From: an uncultured Alphaproteobacteria bacterium
Lineage (GTDB): Bacteria; Pseudomonadota; Alphaproteobacteria; Rhodobacterales; Rhodobacteraceae
DNA length: 64,000 bases
Assembly (NCBI GenBank): GCA_902570265.1
Contig: CACFXF010000005.1
Location: 24,056-88,055 of the forward strand
Direction: 5' to 3'
Part shown: positions 1 to 12,000 of the stretch, one piece after another
How positions within the stretch are numbered: the stretch's first letter is position 1
How the letters are laid out: each line of letters opens with the position of its first letter
Notes under the pieces: generated by a model
The model's input: the letters and a program-made list of their open reading frames with translations, nothing else
What the model was told of the DNA's origin: nothing
Databases searched by the model: none
Translations under genes and position numbers: made by a program

Positions 1-736
1 GCATCTCTATAATATGATTGGCTTCTAATCTGCCATCACTATATATAATTGCTTGATCTAATATAGATAATGCATCTCTAATAGAACCTTCTGAAACGTT
101 AGAAATCATTTTTAAAGCACCTTCTGAGAAAGTTATTTTTTCTTTATTACAGATATCAGATAGATGGTTATTTATTAAATGATTATCAATCCTTTCTAAA
201 TCAAAACGTTGGCATCTTGAAATTATTGTAGTTGGGATTTTCAAGATTTCAGTGGTAGCAAAAATAAATTTTACATGTGCTGGTGGTTCTTCCAAGGTTT
301 TAAGAAGAGCATTAAAAGCAGAATTAGATAACATATGAACTTCATCAATTATATAAACTTTATAACGAGCATAAACTGTCTTATAATCAATATTATCAAT
401 GATTTCCCTTACATCAGAAACACCAGTCCTACTGGCAGCATCCATTTCAATAACGTCTATGTGACGGCTTTGAGTTATGGAAATGCAGGATTCACACTCT
501 CCACAAGGATCAACAGTTGGAAGATTATTAGCTGAAGATGCAAAACAATTAAGACCTTTTGCAATAATCCTTGCAGTAGAAGTTTTGCCTATACCTCTTG
601 ACCCAGTTAAAAGAAAAGAATGTGCTATACGATTAAGTTTAAATGAATTAGTTAAAACTTTAACAAGTGTGTCTTGGCCTATCAATTCTGATAATTTTTG
701 AGGTCTATATTTTCTAGCTAGAACAGTATAAGCCAT
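1..736 (-). CDS. dnaX: DNA polymerase III subunit gamma/tau, N-terminal part (cut by window edge)
   Basis: Reverse complement from 736 reads MAYTVLARKYRPQKLSELIGQDT, the typical DnaX N-terminus; frame runs off the left edge, so it is absent from the ORF track. Confidence 0.93.
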   Translation of the reverse strand, partial: MAYTVLARKYRPQKLSELIGQDTLVKVLTNSFKLNRIAHSFLLTGSRGIGKTSTARIIAKGLNCFASSANNLPTVDPCGECESCISITQSRHIDVIEMDAASRTGVSDVREIIDNIDYKTVYARYKVYIIDEVHMLSNSAFNALLKTLEEPPAHVKFIFATTEILKIPTTIISRCQRFDLERIDNHLINNHLSDICNKEKITFSEGALKMISNVSEGSIRDALSILDQAIIYSDGRLEANHIIEM

Positions 737-783
737 ATATTTTCAATAAATAAGTATCAAAATTTAAATTTTAATATAAAAAA

Positions 784-880
784 GCGAGAGATTGATATTG
801 ACCCAAGTAATTTCGTTACGGCTGCTTCCTTTCAGACCTGACCGGGTTGGCGACGTACTTGTCCAAAACAACCTCTCAAT
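784..880 (-). ncRNA. ffs: Signal recognition particle RNA, small bacterial (4.5S) type
   Basis: Reverse complement contains GGTCAGGTCTGAAAGGAAGCAGCC, the conserved SRP domain IV core, with flanking complementary ends (TTGAGAGGTTG / CAATCTCTC); next to dnaX as often seen. Ends approximate. Confidence 0.93.
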
Positions 881-931
881 TAAACTAGTAAGTTTTTATT
901 TCGAATTTTACAAGTCTTTGATTCTATAATA

Positions 932-1891
932 ATGAATTTATTTATGAAAAATGATATAAACCTTTCTTTTACTGATACAAAAGAAATAACTAAAATATAT
1001 CCAGACAATAAAAAAAATATTTTCAAACAATCTGAAAATTATCATATATTTTTTTGTGAGGGTTTAATCCTAACAAAAAAAATAAAAAATAAATTTAAGA
1101 TAACTTTCTTTAACAAAAAAAATTCATTATTTAATTACATTAATAAAACAGTCTATTTTGGTAAATTTAAAGATAAACATATTTTTATTCATAACATTTC
1201 TCTTGAAGAAAAAACTAAAACAAGTTTGAAGCAAGTAAAGTTTTTTAACAAAAAAATTAAAAAAGAAAAAATATCAAGGTCTTCCTTCAGTGACCTAAGA
1301 ACAATTTTTGCAAATTTGAGTATAAAAGATTCTTCTATTGCAGGCATTGCTAAATCTCTCATTAACTGGAAGTTAACAAATACATTTTGTACAAAATGTG
1401 GAGAAAAATTTGCAAACCCTATCAATTTCAAATGGGAGACCCAATGTATAGCCTGTAAAAAAATATATTTTCCAAGAGTAGACCCTGTCATAATTGTTAT
1501 TGTAGTAAAAGGTAACAAGGTACTTATCGGAAGATCTCATCACTTCCCAAAAAAACTTTATTCTTGTTTAGCTGGCTTTATTGAACTTGGAGAAACATTA
1601 GAAACTGCTGCAAGACGTGAAATACTAGAAGAGGTTGGTGTTTATATTAATGATATAAAGTTTATTACTAATCAGCCCTGGCCATTTCCATCATCCTTAA
1701 TGTTTGGTTTGATTGCTAAAGCTAAAAATAAAAAATTGAAAGTCGACAAAAATGAAATAGAGGATGCTTTTTGGATTTCAAAACAGGAACTAAAACAAGT
1801 GCTTAATGGAAAGAATAATAATATTATTGCAGCAAGAGAAGGAACAATAGCCAGATTTCTTTTGGAAAAATGGGTAAAAAATGAAATCTAG
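932..1891 (+). CDS. nudC: NAD(+)/NADH diphosphatase (Nudix, NudC type)
   Basis: Zinc ribbon CTKCGEKF...CIACKKIYFPRVDP and Nudix box GFIELGETLETAARREILEEVG. Confidence 0.9.
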   Translation: MNLFMKNDINLSFTDTKEITKIYPDNKKNIFKQSENYHIFFCEGLILTKKIKNKFKITFFNKKNSLFNYINKTVYFGKFKDKHIFIHNISLEEKTKTSLKQVKFFNKKIKKEKISRSSFSDLRTIFANLSIKDSSIAGIAKSLINWKLTNTFCTKCGEKFANPINFKWETQCIACKKIYFPRVDPVIIVIVVKGNKVLIGRSHHFPKKLYSCLAGFIELGETLETAARREILEEVGVYINDIKFITNQPWPFPSSLMFGLIAKAKNKKLKVDKNEIEDAFWISKQELKQVLNGKNNNIIAAREGTIARFLLEKWVKNEI

Positions 1892-1894
1892 TTA

Positions 1895-2734
1895 TCACGA
1901 ATTAAATTTTCTAAATTCGTGACACTCATAGACACCTAATATTTTAAACATACTTGTAAAAAAAATTAATTCATCGAGTGCGCGTTTAACTTTTTCTTCA
2001 TCTGGATGACCCTCTATATCTGCATAAAATTGAGTAGATGTAAAAGATCCTGAAACCATATAGCTTTCTAATTTTACCATATTAACATTATTTGTAGCAA
2101 AACCACCCATTGCTTTATAAAGAGCAGCAGGTATATTTCTAACCTGAAAAACAATAGTTGTCATAAATTTAGCATTTTTGGATAAATCTAAATCCTGTTT
2201 TTTATTAGCCATTATTAAAAAACGAGTTGTATTATTTTTCATATCTTCTATTTCAACACCTAGCGCATCAAGTCCATAAATCTTACCAGCAAGAGGAGAA
2301 GCTAAGGCCGATTGGGACCTATCACTGCTTTCTGAAACAATTTTAGCAGATCCCGCTGTATCAATACCTGATAATGGCTTGATATTATTTTTCGACAAAA
2401 ATTTTCTACACTGTCCCAATAAAACAGTATGACTCATTGCTGTCTTGATCTCACTTAAAGAAACACCAGGCAATGCAAGAAGGTTTATATGAACTCTTAA
2501 AAAATGTTCTTTTATAATAAACAGACCAGAATTAGGAAGTAAGTAATAAGCATCAGCAACTCTACCATAGGTAGAATTCTCTACCGGTATAATCGTATAT
2601 TGTGAGTTTCCTTCTTTTACTTGATCCATTGCCATTTCAAAAGTAGAACAAGGTAATGGAACAGCATTTGGAAAAGCCTCACTACAAGCTTGATGTGAAT
2701 ACGATCCGAGTTCACCCTGAAATGATATTCTCAA
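1895..2734 (-). CDS. pheA: Prephenate dehydratase with ACT domain
   Basis: MRISFQGELGSYSHQACSEAFP start, NNTTRFLIM motif, C-terminal ACT domain; TTG start with AAAGGA upstream. Confidence 0.9.
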   Translation of the reverse strand: MRISFQGELGSYSHQACSEAFPNAVPLPCSTFEMAMDQVKEGNSQYTIIPVENSTYGRVADAYYLLPNSGLFIIKEHFLRVHINLLALPGVSLSEIKTAMSHTVLLGQCRKFLSKNNIKPLSGIDTAGSAKIVSESSDRSQSALASPLAGKIYGLDALGVEIEDMKNNTTRFLIMANKKQDLDLSKNAKFMTTIVFQVRNIPAALYKAMGGFATNNVNMVKLESYMVSGSFTSTQFYADIEGHPDEEKVKRALDELIFFTSMFKILGVYECHEFRKFNS

Positions 2735-2844
2735 AAAAAAATTCCTTTTGTTCTATTTGTCGCGTAAACAACACCTTGAAAACTATATATAGAAGTAGTT
2801 AAAGTACAATACGAAAATAAAATTAAATATATTTGAAGGACATT

Positions 2845-3360
2845 ATGATGGATACAATGACATGGACAAAAATTATAGGTGCTGGTTGTGGGTCCCTTTT
2901 AATACTATTACTTATACAATGGACAGCAGAAGAAATTTACCATCATAGCAATTATAAATATAAAGAGGTAGCTTACCTTTTAGAAATCGAAGAAGAAGTT
3001 ACTAAGGTTGAGAAAGAGGAAGAAGAGACTCCATTTGTTGAATTAGTTGCAAGTGCAGATTTATCAAAAGGGAAAAAAGTTTTTGGCAAATGTAAAGCTT
3101 GTCATAAATTAGGAGATGGTGAAAATGGAACCGGCCCACATCTTCATAAAATAATTGGAAGAGAGATGGCTTTAATATCAGATTTTAAATATTCATCAAG
3201 TTTTAAAGGTCTTGAAGGTAATTGGACTATTGATGAACTAAATTTATTTCTAACCAAACCGTCTAATTATATAAAAGGTACAGCAATGAATTTCGCTGGT
3301 CTTGGAAAAGCAACCGACAGAGCAAATTTAATTGCCTATTTGGAAGATAGCACAAAATAA
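2845..3360 (+). CDS. Membrane-anchored class I c-type cytochrome (CycM/c552-like)
   Basis: N-terminal TM anchor, CKACH haem motif, GTAMNFAGL distal region; adjacent to pheA. ATG at 2845 preferred to the TTG at 2833 because GAAGGA precedes it. Confidence 0.85.
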   Translation: MMDTMTWTKIIGAGCGSLLILLLIQWTAEEIYHHSNYKYKEVAYLLEIEEEVTKVEKEEEETPFVELVASADLSKGKKVFGKCKACHKLGDGENGTGPHLHKIIGREMALISDFKYSSSFKGLEGNWTIDELNLFLTKPSNYIKGTAMNFAGLGKATDRANLIAYLEDSTK

Positions 3361-3470
3361 ATGATTTAACGATTAATAAATAATTTAAGGATTACCTTAA
3401 AAAAAATTATAATTTTATTAAATTAAAGTCTAAAGTAATTAAACTATCATTTAAAACAATTTTAACACTA

Positions 3471-5321
3471 ATGAGGTCCTTTATTATGAAAAAAATTAGT
3501 TTTAATAATTTTTTTAAATTTTTTCTTTTGATTGGATTTTTATTTTTTTCTAGCTTTAGTTTCTCTGAAACGCTAATCAAGTCTCATGGTATTTCAAGTT
3601 TTGGAAATCTAAAGTATTCAAATAATTTCACCCACTTAGATTATGTTAATCCAAAAGCACCCAAAGATGGAGAAATATCTACTTGGGCATTTGGAACATT
3701 TGACTCCTTAAATAGGTATATAGTTAAAGGAAATGCCGCTGGATCTGGCAATATTTTCATCGAAACGTTAATGACAGAAACTGCTGATGAGCCCGATTCT
3801 ATGTATGGATTACTAGCAGAAAGTATCGAGTATCCTCAGGATCGATCTTTTATAATTTTTAATCTTAGACCTGAAGCCCAATTTTCAGATGGATCTAAAG
3901 TGACAGCCTCTGATGTTGTTTTTAGCCATTATATTTTATTAGAAAAAGGAATACCTTCTCTTAAACAACTTTTTGCCGATATTGAAAAAGTTGAGGAATT
4001 ATCACCTACAAGGGTAAAATTTAGTTTTAAACAACCATCAGATAATAACGAACTATTAATGTTAGCCGCTTCATCAAGTGTTTTTTCTAAAAAGTTTTTT
4101 TCTTCTCGAGATTTTGCAGAGAGCAGTCTTGAACCTATGTTGGGTAGTGGGCCGTATACTTTAGATGAAATTGAAGTTGGCAAAAGGTTAGTCTATAAGC
4201 TTAATGATAATTACTGGGGAAAGCATTTAGCTATTAATAAGGGTAGAAATAATTTTAAAAAAATCCGATACGAATATTATGCTGACACTACTGCGGCTTT
4301 CGAAGGTTTCAAAGCTGGCGAATATACTTTCCGTTCTGAAAATTCATCACAAAAGTGGGCACAAGATTATAATTTTCCAGCTATTGAAAAGAATATTATT
4401 AAAAAGGAAACTCTTCCGGATGGAAATTTAGGTTCCGCTCAGGCATTCTTCTTTAATCTTCGTTTAGATAAATTTAAAGACCCAAAAATAAGAGAAGCTA
4501 TAGGTCTTATGTTTAATTTTGAATGGTCAAATAAAACACTTTTTTTTGGGCTCTATGATAGGGTAACTAGTTTTTGGGAAAATAGCGAAATGCAAGCCTC
4601 TGGTAAAATTTCGGAAAAAGAGCTTGCCATACTTAGTCCTATAAAAAATTATTTACCTAAAAGTGTTTTTGATGATACCGTTTTCATTCCTCCTATATCT
4701 AAACCTGATAAAGTAGACAGAAAAAATAGGAGAAAAGCTACAAAATTGTTAAAAGACGCAGGCTGGGACTTAGTAGACGGAAAGTTAAAAAATAAAAATG
4801 GTGATAAATTTTCTTTAGAAATTTTAAATTATTCTCCTGCATTTGATAGAATTATAAACCCATTTATTGAAAACCTTAAGTTATTAGGAATAGATGCAAA
4901 ACATACAAGAATAGACGGTACTCAATATACCGAGAGAGTGAGAAATTTTGAATGGGAAATTATAACATCAACTTATGGTAATTCATTAACACCTGGCTTG
5001 GAACTTATACAACAATACTCTTCTAAAACTGCTGATGTACCTTCTCGAAATGTGGTAGGATTAAAAAATGAAGGCATAGATAAGCTAATTGAATTAGCTG
5101 CTAAAGCAAAAACGAGAGACGATCTGAATGTTATTATAAGATCTTTGGATAGATCACTAAGATCCTTACACATATGGGTCCCGCAATGGTATAAAAATGT
5201 GCATACTATTGCTTATAGAAATCAGTATGCATACCCAAATAATCTTCCTCCTTTTGAATTAGGCGCCTTTGACTTCTGGTGGTTTGATGCAAAAAAAGCA
5301 GCAATTCTAGAAAATAAATAA
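3471..5321 (+). CDS. yejA: Peptide/microcin C-type ABC transporter substrate-binding protein
   Basis: SBP family 5 sequence with signal peptide (HGISSFGNLKYSNNFTHLDYVNPKAPKDGEI), followed by yejB/E/F. Confidence 0.88.
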   Translation: MRSFIMKKISFNNFFKFFLLIGFLFFSSFSFSETLIKSHGISSFGNLKYSNNFTHLDYVNPKAPKDGEISTWAFGTFDSLNRYIVKGNAAGSGNIFIETLMTETADEPDSMYGLLAESIEYPQDRSFIIFNLRPEAQFSDGSKVTASDVVFSHYILLEKGIPSLKQLFADIEKVEELSPTRVKFSFKQPSDNNELLMLAASSSVFSKKFFSSRDFAESSLEPMLGSGPYTLDEIEVGKRLVYKLNDNYWGKHLAINKGRNNFKKIRYEYYADTTAAFEGFKAGEYTFRSENSSQKWAQDYNFPAIEKNIIKKETLPDGNLGSAQAFFFNLRLDKFKDPKIREAIGLMFNFEWSNKTLFFGLYDRVTSFWENSEMQASGKISEKELAILSPIKNYLPKSVFDDTVFIPPISKPDKVDRKNRRKATKLLKDAGWDLVDGKLKNKNGDKFSLEILNYSPAFDRIINPFIENLKLLGIDAKHTRIDGTQYTERVRNFEWEIITSTYGNSLTPGLELIQQYSSKTADVPSRNVVGLKNEGIDKLIELAAKAKTRDDLNVIIRSLDRSLRSLHIWVPQWYKNVHTIAYRNQYAYPNNLPPFELGAFDFWWFDAKKAAILENK

Positions 5322-5327
5322 AGACGC

Positions 5328-6425
5328 ATGCTTGATTATATCATTAGGCGAATTTTATTCATTATTCCAACATTGTTAGGCATAATGTTCCTTAACTTTT
5401 TATTGGTTCAATTTGTACCTGGTGGTCCTGTTGAGCAAATGATATACCAATTCGAAAATGGTTCAAATTTGGAATTGGTTGGAGGGGGTGGAACAGACGC
5501 TGGCCAACAAAATGATCAAAATCAATCATTAAAAAATGACTCAAAATATAGAGGAGCTCAAGGTTTACCTGAAGAGTTTATAAAAGATTTGGAAAAACAA
5601 TTTGGTTTTGATAAATCACCAAGTCAGCGCTTCTTTATAATGATACAAAACTATTTAACTTTTAATTTTGGAGAAAGTTATTTTCGATCAATCTCTGTTA
5701 TTGATTTAGTTTTAGAAAAAATGCCCGTCTCTATCACACTTGGGCTATGGTCTACTCTTATTGCTTATCTCATTTCTATACCACTTGGAATCAGAAAAGC
5801 AGTTAATGATGGCTCATCTTTTGACACAATTTCATCAGGAATTATAATAATTTGCTACTCTTTACCTGGCTTTTTATTTGCAATAATTCTTTTAGTTTTT
5901 TTTGCAGGTGGAAGTTATTATCAAATTTTTCCAATGCGAGGCTTAACATCAGATAATTGGAGCGAGCTAACAAATTTAGGCAAAGTTTTAGATTATTTGT
6001 GGCATATCTTTCTTCCAGTTTTAGCTTCAACAATAGGATCTTTTGCTACACTTACTCTTTTAACAAAAAATTCATTTGTTGATGAAATAAAAAAACAATA
6101 TGTGATAACTGCCAAGGCAAAAGGACTTCCAAAAAATAGAGTGTTGTATGGTCATGTTTTTAGAAACGCCATGCTTATAATAATTGCAGGATTTCCAGGA
6201 TTATTTATAGGTGTATTTTTTGGAGGTTCACTCATAATTGAAACAATTTTTTCATTGGATGGACTAGGTCGTTTAGGATTTGAAGCTGCCTTGACACGTG
6301 ACTATCCTGTTATGTTTGGAACACTTTATTTTTTTGGTCTATTAGGACTAATTATTGGTCTAATATCAGATCTAGTTTATGTAGTTGTTGATCCTAGAAT
6401 TGATTTTGAAAGTAGAAATACATGA
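5328..6425 (+). CDS. yejB: ABC transporter permease YejB
   Basis: MLDYIIRRILFIIPTLLGIMFLNFLLVQFVPGGPVEQ; BPD permease with long periplasmic insert typical of YejB. Confidence 0.9.
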   Translation: MLDYIIRRILFIIPTLLGIMFLNFLLVQFVPGGPVEQMIYQFENGSNLELVGGGGTDAGQQNDQNQSLKNDSKYRGAQGLPEEFIKDLEKQFGFDKSPSQRFFIMIQNYLTFNFGESYFRSISVIDLVLEKMPVSITLGLWSTLIAYLISIPLGIRKAVNDGSSFDTISSGIIIICYSLPGFLFAIILLVFFAGGSYYQIFPMRGLTSDNWSELTNLGKVLDYLWHIFLPVLASTIGSFATLTLLTKNSFVDEIKKQYVITAKAKGLPKNRVLYGHVFRNAMLIIIAGFPGLFIGVFFGGSLIIETIFSLDGLGRLGFEAALTRDYPVMFGTLYFFGLLGLIIGLISDLVYVVVDPRIDFESRNT

Positions 6426-7507
6426 GTCCATTAAATAAAAGACGTTGGCAAAATTTTAAACAAAATAAACGTGCTATTTATAGCTTATTAATTTTTTCTA
6501 TTTTTTTCCTTATATCAATCTTCGCTGAGTTTATAGCAAACGATAAACCACTAGTGATTTATTACAATAAGGAATTTTATTCACCAATTATTAAGAATTA
6601 TAGTGAGCGTGTTTTTGGGGGGGAATTTGAAACTGAGGCTGAGTACAAAACTATTGAAGTAGAATGTCTTATATTGAGTGGAGGTATGCTAGAAGAATGC
6701 CTAGATAATCCGAGAAAAATAATAAGTAAAATTCAAGAATTGAATTTGAATAATTGGATCCTTTGGCCACTCATAAAGTCATCATTTGATACAGTAAATT
6801 ACGACGTTGATGTAGCTCCTAGTCCACCTGACAACAATCACCTACTGGGAACAGACGATCAAACACGAGATGTAGTTGCTAGAATAATTTATGGGTTTAG
6901 GCTTTCAGTTTTTTTTGCATTCTTAGTTACAATCTTTTCAACAATTATTGGAATAGGTGCTGGAGCGATTCAGGGGTTTTTTGGTGGATGGACCGATTTG
7001 ATTTGTCAAAGATTCATAGAAATATGGACTTCTCTTCCCTACCTATACGTGATTATTATTCTAGCTGCAGTTTTTCCTATGAATTTTTGGTTGCTAACTT
7101 TTATAGTTATTCTTTTTAGTTGGACTGCACTAGTTGGTGTTGTAAGAGCAGAATTTTTAAGAGTTCGAAACTTTGAATATATAATGGCTGCAAGAGCACT
7201 TGGAGTTTCTAATTTTAAAATTATAATTCGTCATATCATCCCTAATGCTATGGTAGCAAGTATAACACTATTACCATTTTTTATAACAGGCTCTATTGCA
7301 ACTCTTGCAACACTGGATTTTCTTGGCTTTGGGTTACCAGCCAGCTATCCTTCACTGGGTGAACTAGCCCTTCAAGCAAAAAATCAACTAAATGCACCTT
7401 GGCTAGGTATTTCAGCTTTTTTAACTTTTACTGTGATGCTATCACTTCAAGTATTTATTTTTGAAGGAATAAGGGATGCTTTTGATCCTAGAAAAGTTTT
7501 TACATGA
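6422..7507 (+). CDS. yejE: ABC transporter permease YejE
   Basis: PSPPDNNHLLGTDDQTRDVVARIIYGFRLS motif; ATGA overlap with yejB. Confidence 0.9.
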   Translation: MSPLNKRRWQNFKQNKRAIYSLLIFSIFFLISIFAEFIANDKPLVIYYNKEFYSPIIKNYSERVFGGEFETEAEYKTIEVECLILSGGMLEECLDNPRKIISKIQELNLNNWILWPLIKSSFDTVNYDVDVAPSPPDNNHLLGTDDQTRDVVARIIYGFRLSVFFAFLVTIFSTIIGIGAGAIQGFFGGWTDLICQRFIEIWTSLPYLYVIIILAAVFPMNFWLLTFIVILFSWTALVGVVRAEFLRVRNFEYIMAARALGVSNFKIIIRHIIPNAMVASITLLPFFITGSIATLATLDFLGFGLPASYPSLGELALQAKNQLNAPWLGISAFLTFTVMLSLQVFIFEGIRDAFDPRKVFT

Positions 7508-9084
7508 GAGAAAAAATATTAGAATTCCAAAACCTATCAATATCTTTTCATGAAAATAAAAAGGTAGTTAAAAATTTATCTTTTTCGCTTAATGAAAAAG
7601 AGACATTAGCACTTGTTGGAGAAAGTGGCTCAGGTAAATCAATAACGGCTCTAGCTTGTATGAACTTATTACCAAATAATGCTAAAATAGAGGGTAACAT
7701 TTTTTTTGAAAATAAAAACTTATTAAACCAAGAAGAAAATGAACTTCAAAAGATCCGTGGCAATAAAGTTTCTTATATTTTTCAAGAGCCTATGACATCT
7801 CTTAACCCGTTACAGACAATTCAACACCAAATTAAAGAAAGCATAATTCTTCACCAAAAGTTAAATCAAAATGAAGCTTCTAAAAAAGTTATTTGGCTTT
7901 TGGAAATGGTAGGACTCTCAAAAATTAACAATTACACACCTAGTTACCCACACCAATTATCTGGTGGCCAGAGACAACGAGCTATGATTGCTATGGCATT
8001 AAGTAATAATCCTAAAATTTTAATTGCAGATGAACCTACTACTTCTCTGGACGTATCAGTAGAAAACAAAATTTTAAATCTATTAGAAGATCTAAAAAGT
8101 CGTTTTGGCATGAGCATTTTATTTATTACGCATGATCTCAATGTTGTAAGAAAAATTGCTGATAACGTGGTAGTTATGCAATCAGGTAAAATTGTTGAAA
8201 AGGGAATAACTAAAAATATCCTAAATAATCCCAGAATGGTCTATACCCGTAAACTCATTTCAGAACCTGAAAAGATAATTAAAAAAAAGAAATCAAGTGA
8301 TATTCCTATTATTGAGGTAAAAAACATTAGTGTTAATTATCCAATAAGAACAAGTATTTTTAAAAGGGTTAAAAGAAATTTTAAAGCGGTAAAGAATGTA
8401 AGTTTCAAAATTGTTGCTGGTGAAACTTTAGGGATTGTAGGAGAAAGCGGGTCTGGTAAAAGTAGCTTAGGATTGGGAATTCTTAGGTTAATAAGTTCTG
8501 AAGGTGAAATTTTTTTTGATAATAAATCTATTAGAAACTTAAAGGGTAAAGAATTAACTAAAATCAGAAAAGATATTCAAATAGTATTTCAGGATCCCTA
8601 TGGATCATTATCTCCAAGAATGTGTGTAGCCGAAATTATTGCTGAAGGACTAAATGAACATTATCCATATTTTTCAAAAACAGAAGTAATGAGAAAAGTT
8701 AAGAAGAGTCTAGAAAATGTAGAATTACCTACTGACATACTAAGTAGATACCCACATGAATTTTCAGGTGGACAAAGACAACGAATTGCTATTGCTAGGG
8801 CAATTATACTGAGACCAAAATTCTTGATCTTAGATGAACCTACCTCAGCTTTAGACAGAACTATACAATTACAAATTTTAAAGCTTTTAGCTAAACTGCA
8901 GAATAAATATAATATGGCGTATCTTTTTATAAGCCATGATTTAAGATTAATGAAATTTTTTACAGATAAACTATTAGTGATGTATCAAGGAACAGTTGTA
9001 GAGAAAGGTTTGACTTCAAATATCTTTAAAAAACCAGAGAGTGCATATTCTAAATTATTATTTGAAGCGGCATTTAATAAATAA
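7504..9084 (+). CDS. yejF: ABC transporter ATP-binding protein with two nucleotide-binding domains, YejF
   Basis: Two Walker A (GESGSGKS) and two LSGGQRQR/FSGGQRQR signatures. Confidence 0.9.
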   Translation: MREKILEFQNLSISFHENKKVVKNLSFSLNEKETLALVGESGSGKSITALACMNLLPNNAKIEGNIFFENKNLLNQEENELQKIRGNKVSYIFQEPMTSLNPLQTIQHQIKESIILHQKLNQNEASKKVIWLLEMVGLSKINNYTPSYPHQLSGGQRQRAMIAMALSNNPKILIADEPTTSLDVSVENKILNLLEDLKSRFGMSILFITHDLNVVRKIADNVVVMQSGKIVEKGITKNILNNPRMVYTRKLISEPEKIIKKKKSSDIPIIEVKNISVNYPIRTSIFKRVKRNFKAVKNVSFKIVAGETLGIVGESGSGKSSLGLGILRLISSEGEIFFDNKSIRNLKGKELTKIRKDIQIVFQDPYGSLSPRMCVAEIIAEGLNEHYPYFSKTEVMRKVKKSLENVELPTDILSRYPHEFSGGQRQRIAIARAIILRPKFLILDEPTSALDRTIQLQILKLLAKLQNKYNMAYLFISHDLRLMKFFTDKLLVMYQGTVVEKGLTSNIFKKPESAYSKLLFEAAFNK

Positions 9085-9094
9085 TTCTTGAAAA

Positions 9095-12000
9095 TTAAAT
9101 TATACCACAACCTCCTCCTCCAGGAGTTTCTATTTGTAAAATATCATCTCTGTCTAAAGTAATTTTATCACATGGTTTAAGAATTATTTTTTTTCCATTA
9201 CTTTTATAAACAGTTGATTTTCCGACTTTTCCAGCTCCACCACCATTAAGACCTGGTGGTGGAACTTGACGATGGCCTGAAATAATTGCCAAACTCATTT
9301 TTTGAAGAAATCTAATATTTCTAATTACACCATTTCCCCCTTTTGCAATCCCACTTCCTCCTGAATTTTTTCTTATTGAAAAGTTTTCTAAGACTACGGG
9401 GAATCTTGATTCAAGTATTTCTGGATCAGTTAGCCTACTATTTGTCATATTACTATGCACTCCAGATGTCCCCTCATAAAGTTCTCCATTCTTAAGAATA
9501 CCTGCCCCTGTTCCCCCACATATAGTTTCATAATATTGGTATTTTTTATTCCCCCAAGTAACATTATTCATAGTGGATTGAGACGCAGCTTGTACACCAA
9601 AAGCAAGTAATAGAGCCGATGTCACTGCTTGACTTGTTTCTACATTTCCAGCGATTACTGCAGCAGGGTATTCTGGCGAAAGAATAGTACCTTTTGGTAG
9701 TACTAACTTAACATTTTCCATTAAACCCGCATTCATTGGTATTTTTCCACCAACTAAAATTCTAATGGCATATAACACAGCAGCTCGGGTTACTGGTTGC
9801 GGAGCATTAAAATTTGTTTCAGTTTGGGATGTTGTCCCTGAAAAATCAACTACAATTTTTTCTGGGTTTTTGGTGGTACTCACAGAAACACATATTTTTC
9901 TCTTTTTATTATCAATGTCGTCATCCATATAATAAATGTACGATCCTTTCTTAATTGATTTCAGAATACTTCTTACCATTTCAGATGCATTGTTATTCAC
10001 AAATTTTGTATATTTTTTTACTAAAGTGACACCATACTCATTAATCAAATCTCTTAATTCTAATTCTCCCTTTTCGCAGGCCGCAACTTGAGCTCTAAGA
10101 TCTGCAAGATTCTTTGAAAGGGATCTCACAGGAAATTTTGCTCCTAGTAAAAGATCTGAAATTTCTCTTTTTTTAAAATTCCCATTTTGTACTAATTTGA
10201 AATTATCAATATAAACACCTTCATCTTCAATTTCTCTACTATCTGGAGGCATAGAACCTGGAGTAAGTCCTCCTACATCAGTGTGGTGACCCCTTGCAGC
10301 AACAAAAAACAAAATTTCATCTTTTGAGGGATGAAAAATCGGTTTAATAACGGTTATGTCTGGGAGATGTGTACCACCATGATATGGTGCATTCAGAGCA
10401 TAAACATCTCCTTTTTTAATATTCTTATTTTTTAAGATTATAGCTTTAACGGAAGCATCCATCGAACCTAGATGAACAGGCATATGTGGTGCATTGGCTA
10501 TTAAATCTCCTTTCTTATCAAAAACCGCACAGGAGAAATCTAATCTTTCTTTTATTGTAACAGACTGTGCCGTATTTTCTAAAACAATCCCCATTTGTTC
10601 TGCTACTGACATGAATATATTATTGAATACTTCCAACATCATTGGATTAGGTTTTGAAGTTTCAAAATTCTTAATTTTATACTTTTTTTCACTTGTACTT
10701 TTCAAAATAACGTCATCATGCTCTAATTTCTCACATTGCCAATTTGGTCTGACTAGAATCGAAGTAAATTCATCTATTACTATGGCAGGTCCAATTACTT
10801 TTTCGTTTATATAAAGGTATTTTTTTTGAACCAATTTACACTTTTGCCACTTTCCATCTATAAATATCTGATCACTAAAGTAATCTTTTTTAAATAAATC
10901 TTTATGTAGTTTTTGATTATTTTTATCCCTAATTTCATTATTTTTTGATTGGAATACTTCTACTGCAATTGAATCAATGTGAATTGGATCATCTGATATT
11001 TTAAATCCATACCTTCTTTTAAAATTTGTATAGAAATCTTCTCTCATATCATCAAAAGACTTGAATCTTACTTGAAAAGTTGTATCAGAGTTCTTTAATC
11101 TTAGAAAAATTGTTTCATATATCCCAATATTGTCTTTTTCTATTTTTTGAGCAATAAGCTCATGTTTTAACTCATCAGTTAATCTATTAAGAGAATTTTT
11201 CAAAAGTTTTAAATTTGCTCTTGTTAGAGGCTTTTCAATAGTCTCTTTTTTCAAACTTCTAACATTAGCTAATCCAATTCCATATGCTGAAAGCAAAGAA
11301 GCTTTTGAATGGATATAACACTTTTTTATATTGAGATTCTCAGCAATTGAGCACGCAAATTGGCCACCTGCCCCACCAAAAACTGTGAGGCAATATTTAT
11401 TGAGATCATATCCTTTTTGAACTGAGATTTTTTTAATTGCACTTGCCATATTCTGAGATGCTATGTTCAACCAATCTTCAGCTAAACTCTCTTCAGATTG
11501 ATTTAGTTTTTGAGCAATTGAACGAATGGCTTTTCTAGGGGTTGCTTGATCTAAAAGCTTTTTACCATTTTTTCCAAAAATAGCTGGAAAAAATTCAGGC
11601 CTTAATCTTCCCGTAATCAAGTTAGCATCTGTCACAGTTAAAGGTCCTCCATTGCCATAAGAAGAGGGACCAGGATAAGCGCCTGCACTTTCAGGACCGA
11701 CTTGCAATCGGCCTAACCTATAAGAAAGTATACTTCCACCACCTGCTGCTACAGTATTTATATTCATCATGGGGGAAGCTAACCTCACGCCAGCAATTTG
11801 ACTTCTATGAGTTCTTTCATAACTTCCTGAAAAATGGCAAACATCTGTAGAAGTTCCACCCATATCAAAACCAATTATTCTATTTTCACCTATTTTTTTG
11901 CTTACTTCTACTGCTCCTACCACGCCTCCAGCAGGACCAGATAAAACAGCATCCTTCCCTCGAAATAAGTCTTTAGATATTAAACCACCATTTGATTGCA

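Noticed and set aside
335-701. ORFs 335..535 and 477..701 on the plus strand
   Set aside because: Antisense shadows of dnaX, which is open on the minus strand through 1..736
3384-3401. TTTAAGG-ATTA-CCTTAAA hairpin after the cytochrome c gene
   Set aside because: Followed by A run rather than T run on the coding strand, so not a convincing terminator for the upstream gene
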